From Ferruginibacter sp. (GTDB lineage: Bacteria; Bacteroidota; Bacteroidia; Chitinophagales; Chitinophagaceae), in contig JAQBNH010000007.1 of the NCBI GenBank assembly GCA_028288705.1, forward strand, positions 434,001 to 498,000: 64,000 nt of DNA. Direction: 5' to 3'. Every line of letters starts with the position of its first letter. Position 1 is the stretch's first letter. The notes beneath the pieces were generated by a model that saw nothing but the letters and a program-made list of their open reading frames with translations, was not told the origin of the DNA and made no database searches. Shown here one piece after another: positions 36,298 to 45,158 of this stretch. Position numbers and translations under genes: made by a program.

Positions 36298-36792
36298 ATG
36301 AAAACATTGATGCTGGTGAGACACGCAAAAAGCAGCTGGGCAGATTTTGGCCAGGCAGACTTCGACAGGCCGTTAAACGAACGTGGAAAAAGGGATGCGC
36401 CGGCAATGGCCGGCTTCTTAAAAAATAAACAAATTCAAATTGATGCTTTTGTTAGCAGCCCGGCGAAGCGAGCGAAGAAAACCTGTAAAGCGTTTTGCGA
36501 AGTTTATGGGTATGACAAGGATGAAATTATTTTTATAGAGAAACTTTACCACGCCTCTAAAGATACATTCGAGTCAGTGGTGGAGGATTTGTTTGACGAT
36601 CATGATCGCGTGGCGATCTTCTCTCATAACCCCGGTATTACTGAATTTGCTAATAGTTTATCACCGGAAGTTCACCTCGATAACATGCCGACCTGCGCTG
36701 TGTTTGCGGTTCAGGCAGACGTAGAGCGATGGGCGGATTTTAATGCGGCTAAAAAGGAATTTTTGTTTTTTGAAACTCCAAAAACCGGCTGA
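36298..36792 (+). CDS. SixA-type histidine phosphatase
   Basis: A 164-residue protein of the histidine phosphatase superfamily. The RHG-like motif is LVRHAKSSW (His 9 phospho-acceptor). RPLNERGKRDAPAMA and VSSPAKRAKKT follow, and the second catalytic histidine is in IFSHNPGITEF. SixA removes phosphate from phosphohistidine in E. coli; the target here is unknown. It converges on the GNAT gene with adjacent stops. Confidence 0.92.
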   Translation: MKTLMLVRHAKSSWADFGQADFDRPLNERGKRDAPAMAGFLKNKQIQIDAFVSSPAKRAKKTCKAFCEVYGYDKDEIIFIEKLYHASKDTFESVVEDLFDDHDRVAIFSHNPGITEFANSLSPEVHLDNMPTCAVFAVQADVERWADFNAAKKEFLFFETPKTG

Positions 36793-37260
36793 TCAGCGCA
36801 ATGATTTTTCAAAATACACCGCGGTTTCATTTGGATTAAAATAGTAAGGTTCGGTTATTTTATATCCATGTCGTTCATATAGTTTCATCGCTGGAAGCAT
36901 CGTATTTAAAGTATCGAGGCGAATATTCCAATAGCCGAGGTCGCGGGCAAGTTTTTCGGCCTCTGATAACATGAGCGAACCCAAGCCTTTCTTTTGATGA
37001 CTTTGCTTGAGGTACATCCGTTTTAACTCTGCATTATTTTCATCGATCCGGCGGATACCGACGCAACCGATAAATTCTGCTCCATTTTTACACAATAGGA
37101 TACCACCATCTGGCAGCGCATACATCTGCTCCAGGGCTGTCAGTTCTTCTTCAAAATGCTGGAACGAAAGATCAATGCCCAGCCAATCAGCGTACTCACG
37201 GAACAGCAACGCTGCGGCATGATATTCCTCCTTCGTGTTCACTAAAATAAATTCAGCCAT
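36793..37260 (-). CDS. GNAT family N-acetyltransferase
   Basis: A 155-residue acetyltransferase. The acetyl-CoA pyrophosphate loop is KQSHQKKGLGSLML, preceded by the strand AELKRMYL and followed by IRLDTLNTMLPAMKLYERHG. The acceptor is unknown. It overlaps the upstream EamA transporter gene by 8 nt. Confidence 0.9.
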   Translation of the reverse strand: MAEFILVNTKEEYHAAALLFREYADWLGIDLSFQHFEEELTALEQMYALPDGGILLCKNGAEFIGCVGIRRIDENNAELKRMYLKQSHQKKGLGSLMLSEAEKLARDLGYWNIRLDTLNTMLPAMKLYERHGYKITEPYYFNPNETAVYFEKSLR

Positions 37261-38146
37261 TTTTATTTGATTTATTCGCGAGATAGACGCCGGCAGCGAT
37301 CAGGCAAGCGGCCAATATTTTATATATGGTAAGTTCCTCTCCTAAAAATATCATCGCGATGATCGCGGTAAAAACCGGTTGAGAATAAATATAAGTGCCA
37401 GCTACAGAAGCGCCCAGTACTTTTATTCCGTACACATTGAAAAGGTAAGCCAAAAATGTTCCTGCAAAAACCATCAGAGTGAGGTTAAGCCACGCGAGAC
37501 CGGTATAATTCTCCCAGTTCATTTCTGTAAATTCTTTCCAGCAAAAAGGGAGGATCAGGAAAAAGCCGATCGTGAAGATCATCCTGATCACCGTGATCGG
37601 CGGATATTCCTTCATCAAAGGTTTAACTAAAATAAAATAAACTGCGTAAGAAATGGCGTTGAGAATAATCAGCACATCGCCGAACACCGCATCCTTAGCC
37701 TGCCCGCCAATTTCTTTAGCCATCAGCAAAACAACGGCGCCGGCGATCCCTAAAGAGAGTCCCGCAATTTTGTAATTATTCAGTCGCTCCTTCAGGATCC
37801 AGGCTGCAATGATCGTGATGAAAATCGGCGTAGCCAGCATCAATAGCGATGCGTGAATAGAGTAAGTAAGCGATAAGCCCTTTAAGAACAACAATTGATT
37901 GATTGCAATACCGGTAAGTGCGCACCAAAAAAACCGGCCATAATCCTCCCGGCGTACAGGTGCTTTAACTGGCTTGAAAATGTATAATACCCACAACAAG
38001 ACTGCCGTTACGCCAACGCGAATAAGGTTCAGACTAAACGGTTTTACGAAATTATTATTGATCAGGTATTTGACAACTGTGTAATTGATCGCGAAAAATA
38101 TATTGGTGCCCAGCAGGGCAAGATGTGCTTTAAGAAAAGGTTTCAA
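37253..38146 (-). CDS. EamA/DMT family transporter
   Basis: A 297-residue membrane protein with ten helices formed by two EamA repeats (about 8-140 and 155-290). Motifs include ILKERLNNYKIAGLSLGIAG at the end of the first repeat and IFLGEELTIYKILAACLIAA at the end of the second. The family exports metabolites such as amino acids or purines. The substrate cannot be assigned. It is coupled to the GNAT gene by overlap. Confidence 0.9.
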   Translation of the reverse strand: MKPFLKAHLALLGTNIFFAINYTVVKYLINNNFVKPFSLNLIRVGVTAVLLWVLYIFKPVKAPVRREDYGRFFWCALTGIAINQLLFLKGLSLTYSIHASLLMLATPIFITIIAAWILKERLNNYKIAGLSLGIAGAVVLLMAKEIGGQAKDAVFGDVLIILNAISYAVYFILVKPLMKEYPPITVIRMIFTIGFFLILPFCWKEFTEMNWENYTGLAWLNLTLMVFAGTFLAYLFNVYGIKVLGASVAGTYIYSQPVFTAIIAMIFLGEELTIYKILAACLIAAGVYLANKSNKNG

Positions 38147-38181
38147 TACAACGTTTTGGGTAAAGGTCGTTAAGGCGTATG

Positions 38182-38210
38182 AAAAAACCGTCTTTAGACA
38201 AAGACGGTTT
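38182..38210 (-). terminator. Rho-independent terminator of recA
   Basis: On the minus strand an 11-bp stem (AAACCGTCTTT with AAAGACGGTTT, loop GTCT) runs into six T. It lies about 35 nt after the recA stop. Confidence 0.88.
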
Positions 38211-38244
38211 GATACTTAATAACCCAACTAAATATTTCTGAGGC

Positions 38245-39246
38245 TTAAGATGCCTGGTTCTCTTTGATTTTTTCGCGGATCTTAGCTTCGATCTCGCCTG
38301 CCATTTCCGGGTTGTCTGACATCAATTGTTTCACTGCTTCACGTCCCTGCCCAAGTTTGTCGCCATTGTAGCTAAACCAGCTTCCGCTTTTTTGAACGAT
38401 CCCCAATTCAACGCCCATATCGATGATCTCTCCCACTTTGGAAATTCCTTCTCCGTAAATGATATCAAATTCTGCCTGGCGGAATGGTGGTGCCACTTTA
38501 TTTTTCACGACTTTAACCTTAATATGGTTACCTACCACTTCATCACCATCTTTTATCTGCGCCTGGCGGCGGATATCCAACCTCACTGAAGCATAAAATT
38601 TCAATGCATTACCACCGGTCGTTGTTTCCGGATTACCAAACATGACCCCGATCTTTTCCCGCAGCTGGTTGATGAAAATACAGCAGCTGTTTGTTTTAGA
38701 AATGGTAGCCGTCAGTTTCCTGAGTGCCTGGCTCATTAACCTTGCATGTAATCCCATTTTGCTATCGCCCATTTCACCTTCCAGTTCGCCTTTTGGTACC
38801 AATGCCGCTACTGAATCAATAACTACGACATCGAGTGCGCCCGACAAAATCAGCCGATCTGCAATTTCCAAGGCCTGTTCACCATAATCCGGCTGAGAGA
38901 TCAGGAGGTTATCGATATCTACACCCAGTTTTTGCGCATAAGCGCTGTCGAAAGCATGCTCCGCATCAATAAAAGCACACATTCCGCCTTTTTTCTGCGC
39001 TTCTGCAATTACATGTATAGCCAGTGTTGTTTTACCTGAAGATTCCGGTCCGTAAATTTCAACAACCCTTCCTTTCGGCAAACCGCCGATCCCTAATGCC
39101 ACATCCAGGCCAATTGACCCTGTTGAAATTACTTCCTGCTCAATATGCCCTCTCTCGTTCATCATCATTACCGATCCTTTGCCAAAATCCTTATCGATTT
39201 TGTCCATCGTTAATTTCAGCGCCTTTAGTTTTTCTGCGTTACTCAT
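38245..39246 (-). CDS. recA: Recombinase RecA
   Basis: A 333-residue RecA. Walker A is GPESSGKTT (66-74). [20 protein letters not shown] gives Walker B and loop L1, MSQALRKLT is the RecA signature, and [20 protein letters not shown] is loop L2. It promotes homologous strand exchange. It is monocistronic, with its own terminator. The minus-strand element TACATTTG (39300-39307) is a likely -7 box, leaving a leader of about 45 nt. I did not recognise a LexA operator. Confidence 0.98.
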   Translation of the reverse strand: MSNAEKLKALKLTMDKIDKDFGKGSVMMMNERGHIEQEVISTGSIGLDVALGIGGLPKGRVVEIYGPESSGKTTLAIHVIAEAQKKGGMCAFIDAEHAFDSAYAQKLGVDIDNLLISQPDYGEQALEIADRLILSGALDVVVIDSVAALVPKGELEGEMGDSKMGLHARLMSQALRKLTATISKTNSCCIFINQLREKIGVMFGNPETTTGGNALKFYASVRLDIRRQAQIKDGDEVVGNHIKVKVVKNKVAPPFRQAEFDIIYGEGISKVGEIIDMGVELGIVQKSGSWFSYNGDKLGQGREAVKQLMSDNPEMAGEIEAKIREKIKENQAS

Positions 39247-39379
39247 TGTCTTTGTTTTTAAGTGATGTATCTGAATTTGCGTGTAAATGTATTATGAAAC
39301 AAATGTAAAACATTAATTTGATATCGCTAATTTATTTAGTATTTTTTTTGATAATTTCTTTAGTATTACCCCGATAGCC

Positions 39380-39513
39380 AAAAAAAATCCCATTCCGAAG
39401 AATCGGAACGGGAAGAGTGTTCAAGCATGAGAAAAATTTCTTTGTTTCTCAGGGCCAGCAATGGCCGGGATACGACAAACGGGCTGATAAATAGTTAGAA
39501 GTAGTTAATATTC
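39380..39513 (-). ncRNA. Candidate small RNA upstream of recA
   Basis: The 370-bp gap between recA and the DUF4920 gene contains a structured minus-strand unit. From 5' to 3' it has a GGCCA-TTGC-TGGCC hairpin (39453-39466), a TGAGAAA / TTTCTCA hairpin (39428-39451), and a strong terminator hairpin (TCCCGTTCCG with CGGAATGGGA, one G-U pair, 39388-39413) followed by eight T (39380-39387). A promoter-like pair lies at the right distance upstream. There is no open frame of useful size. I do not recognise 4.5S, 6S, tmRNA or RNase P features. The rest of the gap carries the recA leader and the DUF4920 promoter region (TATTTTTG at 39586-39593). Confidence 0.45.
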
Positions 39514-39518
39514 TGGTA

Positions 39519-39549
39519 CAAATAGACGATTGTTTTTTAACAGGAACAA
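39519..39549 (-). promoter_or_regulatory. Promoter-like element for the candidate small RNA
   Basis: On the minus strand TTG (39549-39547), a 20-nt spacer and TCTATTTG (39526-39519) match the Bacteroidota promoter with one mismatch in the -7 box. The predicted start is near 39513. Confidence 0.4.
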
Positions 39550-39616
39550 TACCCTATACTGGTAGTTTTTTGGATTTATATTTAGTATTTTTGGACTCTA
39601 TTAAATAATATATAAT

Positions 39617-40081
39617 ATGAAATTTTTATTTGTTAGCCTGCTGGCCCTGATCTCTTTTGGTTCATTTGCACAAATTAAACCAGCTGTGAAGGGTGTTACT
39701 TACGGCGCAAAAACAACTGCTGCAGGCGCAATCGAAGTTAACCTGATGGAAGAAAAACTAGTGACTGCAGAAAAGTTTGCGGGCAAAGTTAAAGGGACAG
39801 TGATCAGTGTTTGTGAGAAAAAAGGTTGCTGGATGAAACTGGCACAGGCGGATGGCGAAGGCATTATGATCCGTTTTAAAGATTACAAATTTTTCATGCC
39901 CAAAGATATTATCGGTAAAGATGTTGTGCTGGATGGCGTAGCCGAAAAAACCACTACTTCTGTAGAAATGCTAAAACATTATGCTGAAGATGCAGGTAAA
40001 ACAAAAGAAGAAATTGCCAAGATCACGGCTCCAAAAACAGAAATAGAATTTATTGCAAAAGGTGTTCTGGTATTAAACTAA
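39617..40081 (+). CDS. Exported DUF4920 protein
   Basis: A 154-residue protein with a signal peptide (about 1-18, SLLALISFGSFAQ). The domain contains GTVISVCEKKGCWMKL, with two cysteines five apart, IMIRFKDYKFFMPKD and a C-terminal strand IEFIAKGVLVL, which fit the Bacteroidota DUF4920 family. Its OB-like fold and periplasmic location suggest ligand or metal binding, but no function is known. It is monocistronic. Confidence 0.87.
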   Translation: MKFLFVSLLALISFGSFAQIKPAVKGVTYGAKTTAAGAIEVNLMEEKLVTAEKFAGKVKGTVISVCEKKGCWMKLAQADGEGIMIRFKDYKFFMPKDIIGKDVVLDGVAEKTTTSVEMLKHYAEDAGKTKEEIAKITAPKTEIEFIAKGVLVLN

Positions 40082-40103
40082 CAATCCTTTTTTTAAAGAT
40101 ATG

Positions 40104-40127
40104 GCCCCGGATTACCGGGGCTTTTTT
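40104..40127 (+). terminator. Rho-independent terminator after DUF4920 gene
   Basis: A seven-base-pair stem (GCCCCGG with CCGGGGC) and the loop ATTA are followed by six T. Confidence 0.88.
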
Positions 40128-40138
40128 ATGCAGTAACT

Positions 40139-41014
40139 TTAGCAACCAGAAAGGATACGCAGCAGGATGATCGCGGCCCAAATGATCCAGCCCCAGTTGC
40201 CGCCGGACTTTGCCGAACCGCGATATATCTTGTCATTTCCGCTGATTAAGACCATCATGTCATCAGAAAGGTCCCGCAGGTTCGTCAACTCACGGCTTAC
40301 CGTTTTTGTGAAATTTATATTCGCCTGCTGCATCCGCACCGTAAGATTTACGAGCTGGATCACCAGCGAATTCTTAGTATGTTCAAATTCATCAGGAAGG
40401 TAATTCAGGAATTCGGCCCAGCCACCGCCCGCCCAATGTTGCAACTCCGGCCAGTTAGATTTAAAACTGACAACGCTGGTATTTTTTAAAAGCCTGATAC
40501 TCTCCTCCAGAAAAATCCTGATAGCGCGAAAACCTTCCTCCCGTTCAGCAGGCTGCACAAACTCTTCAAACAACATCAGGTCACTGAGCATGTTGAACCT
40601 TTTCTTCTGTAATAAATTCCTGGAAATCGTATTAAAAGGACCGGCAAAGTAGGGTGAAAAAAAAGCTTCGAATTCCGGGTGGTTATTGAAAGGTTGCAGC
40701 TGGCTTCTAAAATCGTCGAAATAGAAAACATGGTCTTCTAAAAACCCCAGCAACGCCTTATTATTCCAGATGGCCTGGTGAAAGGGTAAACGCGCAGCGA
40801 AATCCGGCCGGTCAATTTCTTCCAGTACATCGTTCTTATTATAATCAAAGCCGTCAATAGATAAAATTCCTGAAGCCTCAAACGCAAAAACGGCATTTAC
40901 CTGCTTTTTCAACCGGCCGCTATTCAGTTCTGTTTGATGATCAATATGCGCATGTTCAAACAGGCGGACGATCGAAATATATTGTTTAACCAATGCCCGT
41001 TCCTTTAAAGTCAA
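40139..41014 (-). CDS. Unknown protein with C-terminal membrane anchor, third gene of Hsp70 cassette
   Basis: A 291-residue protein, helical and rich in aromatic and acidic residues, with one hydrophobic segment at the very end (about 272-289, WGWIIWAAIILLRILSG), so it is probably tail-anchored with its bulk in the cytosol. The only fitting start is a TTG inside the end of the Hsp70 gene (29-nt overlap in another frame). There is no J-domain: the HPD motif is absent, and the one similar tripeptide is HPE in NNHPEFEAFF. I do not recognise a family. Its tight link to the divergent Hsp70 suggests a partner that brings the chaperone to the membrane or provides client specificity. Confidence 0.65.
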   Translation of the reverse strand: MTLKERALVKQYISIVRLFEHAHIDHQTELNSGRLKKQVNAVFAFEASGILSIDGFDYNKNDVLEEIDRPDFAARLPFHQAIWNNKALLGFLEDHVFYFDDFRSQLQPFNNHPEFEAFFSPYFAGPFNTISRNLLQKKRFNMLSDLMLFEEFVQPAEREEGFRAIRIFLEESIRLLKNTSVVSFKSNWPELQHWAGGGWAEFLNYLPDEFEHTKNSLVIQLVNLTVRMQQANINFTKTVSRELTNLRDLSDDMMVLISGNDKIYRGSAKSGGNWGWIIWAAIILLRILSGC

Positions 41015-43520
41015 TATGATGATGATGATGCACGGATTTCAACAACCCTGATAAACTAAACACATGTCGCCTGAACTCTGCGTATTTTTCTTTTTCTAAC
41101 GCCCCGTCGGCTATTTTCATGATTGATTTTGCCGCAGCATAATCTTTAAAATCCGCGGCATCGTACCCTTTGTATTCTATAAATTTGGCGATCAAAAAAC
41201 TGGTGGTATTGCTCAGCGCTTTCCAATGCAGGTCATCCAGTTGTTTTAATTTATTCTCCACTACAGAAACATTTTTAGACCCGATGAACGAGGCCTCCGA
41301 TTGACCGATGCGCTGGTATTGCTTCTGCAATTCCTCTTTTTCAAAATCCACCATAGCGATCACTTCTGCTACGGTTTCTTTGTGGTGAAAATAATTTTCG
41401 AGCAACAAAGCGATACGTTCATTACCGCCAAGTTTATCCGCGTCCTGCGAAATACGGCTGATCTTTTCGGCAATCACATATTTCTCATCAGATTTATCCT
41501 GGTCTTTTAATTTGAAGAGTTTCGTTTTTACGGTTTGCAATTCTTCCAGCAATAACGACGCTTTTATTTCCCAAACTTTATCAGCATTATATTGAAACTG
41601 GCGAAGCGTATCCACGAGCTCATGCTCCAGTAAAATAAATTGTTCTTTCAGGCGGCCCACATGCACCTGCTTTTCTGACACCGCAAATACATTTTTGAAT
41701 TCCTGCCGCGTCATCACCAGGTAAACTGCCGTATTCAATTCCCGTGAATCCGTCAGGTGAATTTGAATTTCAATATCAGAACCTTTCACGAGATCGGCGT
41801 CCAATTGCTTTCCCGAGATTTCGATACAACCGATCGTGAGGTTAGATGACGCGCGCGAATTTTTATCTCCTTCTAAAATATTGATCGTGATGGAATCACT
41901 GCTGCCTTTCTTTATCGTCTTGGATATCTCCCGATAAAGTGTCCGCTTCTGCGGCAACAAACTATTTCGTTCGAAGATTGGCTCCAGCTTCGTTGTCTTG
42001 TTCTCAAGATCGTCTACCTCAATGGAAATATCATGCGGCAAGGGTTGCCCGTCGATATTGTAAATGCCTTGTACAATGATGAGTTCCTGCTGAAAAGATT
42101 TTAATTCATTATGTTCCTGGTCGAAAACCTGGAGGTTGAAACTGTTCGATACCCCAGGTAATAATGTGAGAAATTCTGTCTTCCTGGATTTAATAGGAAT
42201 AAAGCCGGTATCAAAGCCTCCGTCAGCACGAATGATGCGGTAAAACTTGTCTTCAAATTCTCCGTCTGCGGCGATCATTAATACTTCTTCGGTATCGCGA
42301 CTGGAGCGATTATACGATACATCAATTTTTAAATCGATCGGGTTAAAATCGACTGTTGCCAATAATTCATCGGCGATATTATCTTCTGCTTTAGCAAGCG
42401 CGGGAGCTAAAGGCTCATAAAATTTATTCGCCGCATAAAAGGCTGCGCCGGTTGCGATGGAAGTTGTAGGATCAATACTGAAGTTGATCGAGATCTGCGT
42501 TTGCCCGCGCAGTTGTTCGCGCACCTGCGGCAAAAAAGTGCTTCCGCCAACGAGGATGATCTGCTGGATATCTGCCGCCGTTAATTTATTTCTTTCCAGG
42601 ATCTTATTCAGCAAATGAATCGTTTCGTTCACAATCGGCAGAAAGACTTTATCCAGGTCGGCGCGTGTGAGCGGGATATAAAAATCATATTTTTCTCCGT
42701 CGAGATCGGCGCTGAATTCTACCACGGTTTCTTCATGCTGCGACAGTTCTTTTTTTGCTTCTTCTGCATAGTACATCACCTGGTAATACAACTTTTCATA
42801 TTTGCCATGTTTCACCCGGAACTCATCTTCAAAATTGTCTATCCCTGTTTCTTTGATAATTGCCGGAATGAGGAGCTGATCAATGATCGCGAAATCAAAA
42901 TCCATTCCGCCTAAAAAATTATTGCCTTCGTGATCAATGATCTTCAGGTCTTCGGCGCTGGAACGAACAAGCGCCACATCAAACGTTCCTCCTCCGAGAT
43001 CATATACAAGCCAGTTCCCCTCCGTTTTTTCTTTGGCAACGGCTGCATTAAAAAAAGCCAGGCTGGCCGCGATCGGTTCCTGCAATAAAAAGACTTCCCT
43101 GAAACCTGCGTCTTTACCGGCTTTGAGCGTAGCATTACTTTGCATGCTATCAAATGAAGCCGGCACCGTGATCACGCAGGCTTCCAGCGCTTCTGTATCC
43201 TGCACAAATGTTTTTAATTCTTTCAGGATAAGCGTGGATAGTTCTACCGGCGTAACGTTTTCATCAATGTTTACGACATAATATTTTTCATCGGTGCCCA
43301 TTTTCCTTTTGAATCCACCAAAAACATTCACCGGGTCTTTCGTGAGGTGTTCGCGTGCTTTATCGCCGATCAGGATCCGGTCTTTGCGATAGGCAACAAC
43401 GGAAGCCAGCGTTTCTTTCTGGCCGACAGGATTCTTAAAAATGCGCACTTCATTATTTTCGTAGCGCGCAATCAGGGAGTTTGTTGTTCCGAGGTCGATA
43501 CCGATATTTACAGATTTCAT
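40986..43520 (-). CDS. Large divergent Hsp70-family chaperone
   Basis: I place the start at the ATG at 43520 (MKSVNIGIDLGTTNS), giving 844 residues; the frame is open further upstream but overlaps the GrpE-like gene. The ATPase domain (1-370) has phosphate-1 IDLGTTNS (8-15), phosphate-2 LVYDLGGGTFDVAL (171-184) and adenosine motif ILVGGSTFLPQVREQL (322-337). The interdomain linker is not the usual DVxPLSL but VDFNPIDLKID (390-400). A beta-rich insertion of about 100 residues follows before a recognisable substrate-binding beta domain (about 495-600, TINILEGDKNSRASSNLTIG). The last 240 residues are helical and longer than in DnaK (about 640 aa). The C-terminus has five histidines in a row. Confidence 0.85.
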   Translation of the reverse strand: MKSVNIGIDLGTTNSLIARYENNEVRIFKNPVGQKETLASVVAYRKDRILIGDKAREHLTKDPVNVFGGFKRKMGTDEKYYVVNIDENVTPVELSTLILKELKTFVQDTEALEACVITVPASFDSMQSNATLKAGKDAGFREVFLLQEPIAASLAFFNAAVAKEKTEGNWLVYDLGGGTFDVALVRSSAEDLKIIDHEGNNFLGGMDFDFAIIDQLLIPAIIKETGIDNFEDEFRVKHGKYEKLYYQVMYYAEEAKKELSQHEETVVEFSADLDGEKYDFYIPLTRADLDKVFLPIVNETIHLLNKILERNKLTAADIQQIILVGGSTFLPQVREQLRGQTQISINFSIDPTTSIATGAAFYAANKFYEPLAPALAKAEDNIADELLATVDFNPIDLKIDVSYNRSSRDTEEVLMIAADGEFEDKFYRIIRADGGFDTGFIPIKSRKTEFLTLLPGVSNSFNLQVFDQEHNELKSFQQELIIVQGIYNIDGQPLPHDISIEVDDLENKTTKLEPIFERNSLLPQKRTLYREISKTIKKGSSDSITINILEGDKNSRASSNLTIGCIEISGKQLDADLVKGSDIEIQIHLTDSRELNTAVYLVMTRQEFKNVFAVSEKQVHVGRLKEQFILLEHELVDTLRQFQYNADKVWEIKASLLLEELQTVKTKLFKLKDQDKSDEKYVIAEKISRISQDADKLGGNERIALLLENYFHHKETVAEVIAMVDFEKEELQKQYQRIGQSEASFIGSKNVSVVENKLKQLDDLHWKALSNTTSFLIAKFIEYKGYDAADFKDYAAAKSIMKIADGALEKEKYAEFRRHVFSLSGLLKSVHHHHHIDFKGTGIG

Positions 43521-43528
43521 CTTGTCGT

Positions 43529-43840
43529 TTAAATTTTCTCTACCAGCACCACGGCTTTTTGTACCAGTTGGATCTGGCCGTTTTGTTTCTGGTAGATCGC
43601 CGGTTTCAGCGTTTTCGTTATTTTCATTTTGGAAGATGATGCGCCGACAATGCTTGCTTCGCAATCGGCGCGTGAATCAGCGTATGATTCGTTTATGGGA
43701 TCCTGGATGATAAATCCTTCTTCTTCAAAAATATTGAAGAGGCGATTGAAATTTCTTTCGAAGCTGCTGCTGTGGCCGATCTCGGCAATCTTCCCCTGTA
43801 TCTCGAATAATTGATTGATCAGCTGCAGCCTGTTATCCAT
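43529..43840 (-). CDS. GrpE-like mini nucleotide-exchange factor
   Basis: A 103-residue protein. Its second half (EEEGFIIQDPINESYADSRA, then ASIVG, ITKTLKPAIYQ and LVQKAVVLVEKI) follows the order of the GrpE beta-wing domain (aromatic or acidic loop, G-x-I/L-x-x-x-L-x-P-A, closing strand). The long N-terminal dimer helix of normal GrpE (about 190 aa) is reduced to about 40 residues. It lies 8 nt upstream of the Hsp70 gene, which strongly supports a co-chaperone role. A TATATTTG box sits 16 nt upstream (43857-43864). Assignment to GrpE is by pattern and context, not by search. Confidence 0.6.
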   Translation of the reverse strand: MDNRLQLINQLFEIQGKIAEIGHSSSFERNFNRLFNIFEEEGFIIQDPINESYADSRADCEASIVGASSSKMKITKTLKPAIYQKQNGQIQLVQKAVVLVEKI

Positions 43841-43940
43841 GAATAATTTTTTGCTTCAAATATAATGGATTTGCTGCTGATGGAATGGAGCACCCGGGCC
43901 GCATTCAACAAAAGAAATTACATTATTTTCCTATGTGAAA

Positions 43941-45158
43941 CTAATTGAAAGGAATGGTGAAGGCAACGCGCCGCTTTCTATACCCTTTCCATGACGCGCC
44001 GGATGTTAAGAGGCGAATGGCTTCTTTATCCGCTTCGGGTGACAATGATGCTGCTGTCTTAATCTTGACCGGGCGGCCCGTTTTGTCGATCCGGAAACTA
44101 AGGGATACCTGGCCGCGCGCCCTTGTTGGATTTCCGCTATTTGCAATACGGTTGCTATCTGCCAGATATTGATTGTAAGACAACCAGCCTGACACCGGTG
44201 CCGCACTATCGGCGACAATGATATTTTTATCGGCCGCAACTTTTCCAGGCAGTACAGTTGTAACAGCCGCTGAAGTGGTTTTCTTCCGGGCGTTGCCATA
44301 ACCTGTTACCACCACTTCGCTCATCGTTGCGTCAGCAGGTTCGATCTGCACTGTTTGTACTTTGCTTTTTTGTAACTGGATGTCGCGGCTTTGATAACCT
44401 GGTGCATCCACCGTTGCCAGCAGGATACTGTCCTTCGATTGGATAGAAAATTTGCCGTTTGCATCTGCCTGAACCGGTATATTTTGTTCTTTTGCGTGAA
44501 CGGTTGCAAAAGGAACGGCTGCTCCTTTATCATCTACAATCCGGCCCTGCATTTTGTAATAATTTTTATCCGCATCATCGTAAGCAACTTTTGCTGATTG
44601 TTGCCTCAATACATTTTGCTTCGCCTCCAGCGATACCAGGCGTTCCTCCTGTTCTTTCCTGGCTTCATTGGCACCGGAGCGATCGGTATCCACCTGTGTA
44701 TTTGTTGGGGTTAATGTTGACAGGGTATCCTGTGCTGTTGAAGCAGTGAGCTTTTCAGCGTTAACGGAGGTATCATTTGCAGCTGCGGGGTAAACAGGCT
44801 TCGCAGTGTTATCAGCCAATTCTTTTTTAGATGTCGGTTGATTTATCTGAAAATAAAGGAGTGCGACACCCAGGAAAACAATGACAACGGCGGCTATGCG
44901 CAACAAGGCAGACCGGGATCTTCCGCCAAAAAAGAACATCCGTTTTTCCGCCTTTTGGCTGCTGATATTTTTTTGAATCGCGGCAAGGTCCTGTTCCGCG
45001 TTTGAGGTGTATGCATAACCATCCAGCGCGTCAGCTAAAAACGGATCGTTCATCGCCGCTTTTTCCAGGGCATGCATTTCTGCAGGCGACATAGCACCAG
45101 AATTATAGCGCTGAAGGTCTGATCCTGAATAGTTAATATCGTTTTGTTCGTTTAACAT
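43941..45158 (-). CDS. Anti-sigma / carboxypeptidase-regulatory / TonB fusion protein
   Basis: The start is the ATG at 45158, overlapping the sigma gene stop as TAATG (405 residues). The N-terminus (about 1-75: YNSGAMSPAEMHALEKAAMN, DPFLADALDGYAY) is the cytosolic segment common in Bacteroidota anti-sigma proteins. One membrane helix follows (about 88-108, IAAVVIVFLGVALLYF). The periplasmic part has a carboxypeptidase-regulatory-like domain (about 208-275, MQGRIVDDKGAAVPFATVHA), a SusC-type motif EVVVTGYG (about 280) and a TonB C-terminal domain (about 330-405, GQVSLSFRIDKTGRPVKIK). The design links a sigma factor to TonB-type envelope signalling. Confidence 0.8.
   Translation of the reverse strand: MLNEQNDINYSGSDLQRYNSGAMSPAEMHALEKAAMNDPFLADALDGYAYTSNAEQDLAAIQKNISSQKAEKRMFFFGGRSRSALLRIAAVVIVFLGVALLYFQINQPTSKKELADNTAKPVYPAAANDTSVNAEKLTASTAQDTLSTLTPTNTQVDTDRSGANEARKEQEERLVSLEAKQNVLRQQSAKVAYDDADKNYYKMQGRIVDDKGAAVPFATVHAKEQNIPVQADANGKFSIQSKDSILLATVDAPGYQSRDIQLQKSKVQTVQIEPADATMSEVVVTGYGNARKKTTSAAVTTVLPGKVAADKNIIVADSAAPVSGWLSYNQYLADSNRIANSGNPTRARGQVSLSFRIDKTGRPVKIKTAASLSPEADKEAIRLLTSGASWKGYRKRRVAFTIPFN

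Noticed and set aside
41015..41040. Run of five histidines near the end of the Hsp70, like a purification tag
   Set aside because: It is native: the codons form a short GAT-type simple repeat in the region just before the overlap with the next gene, with no vector sequence nearby.
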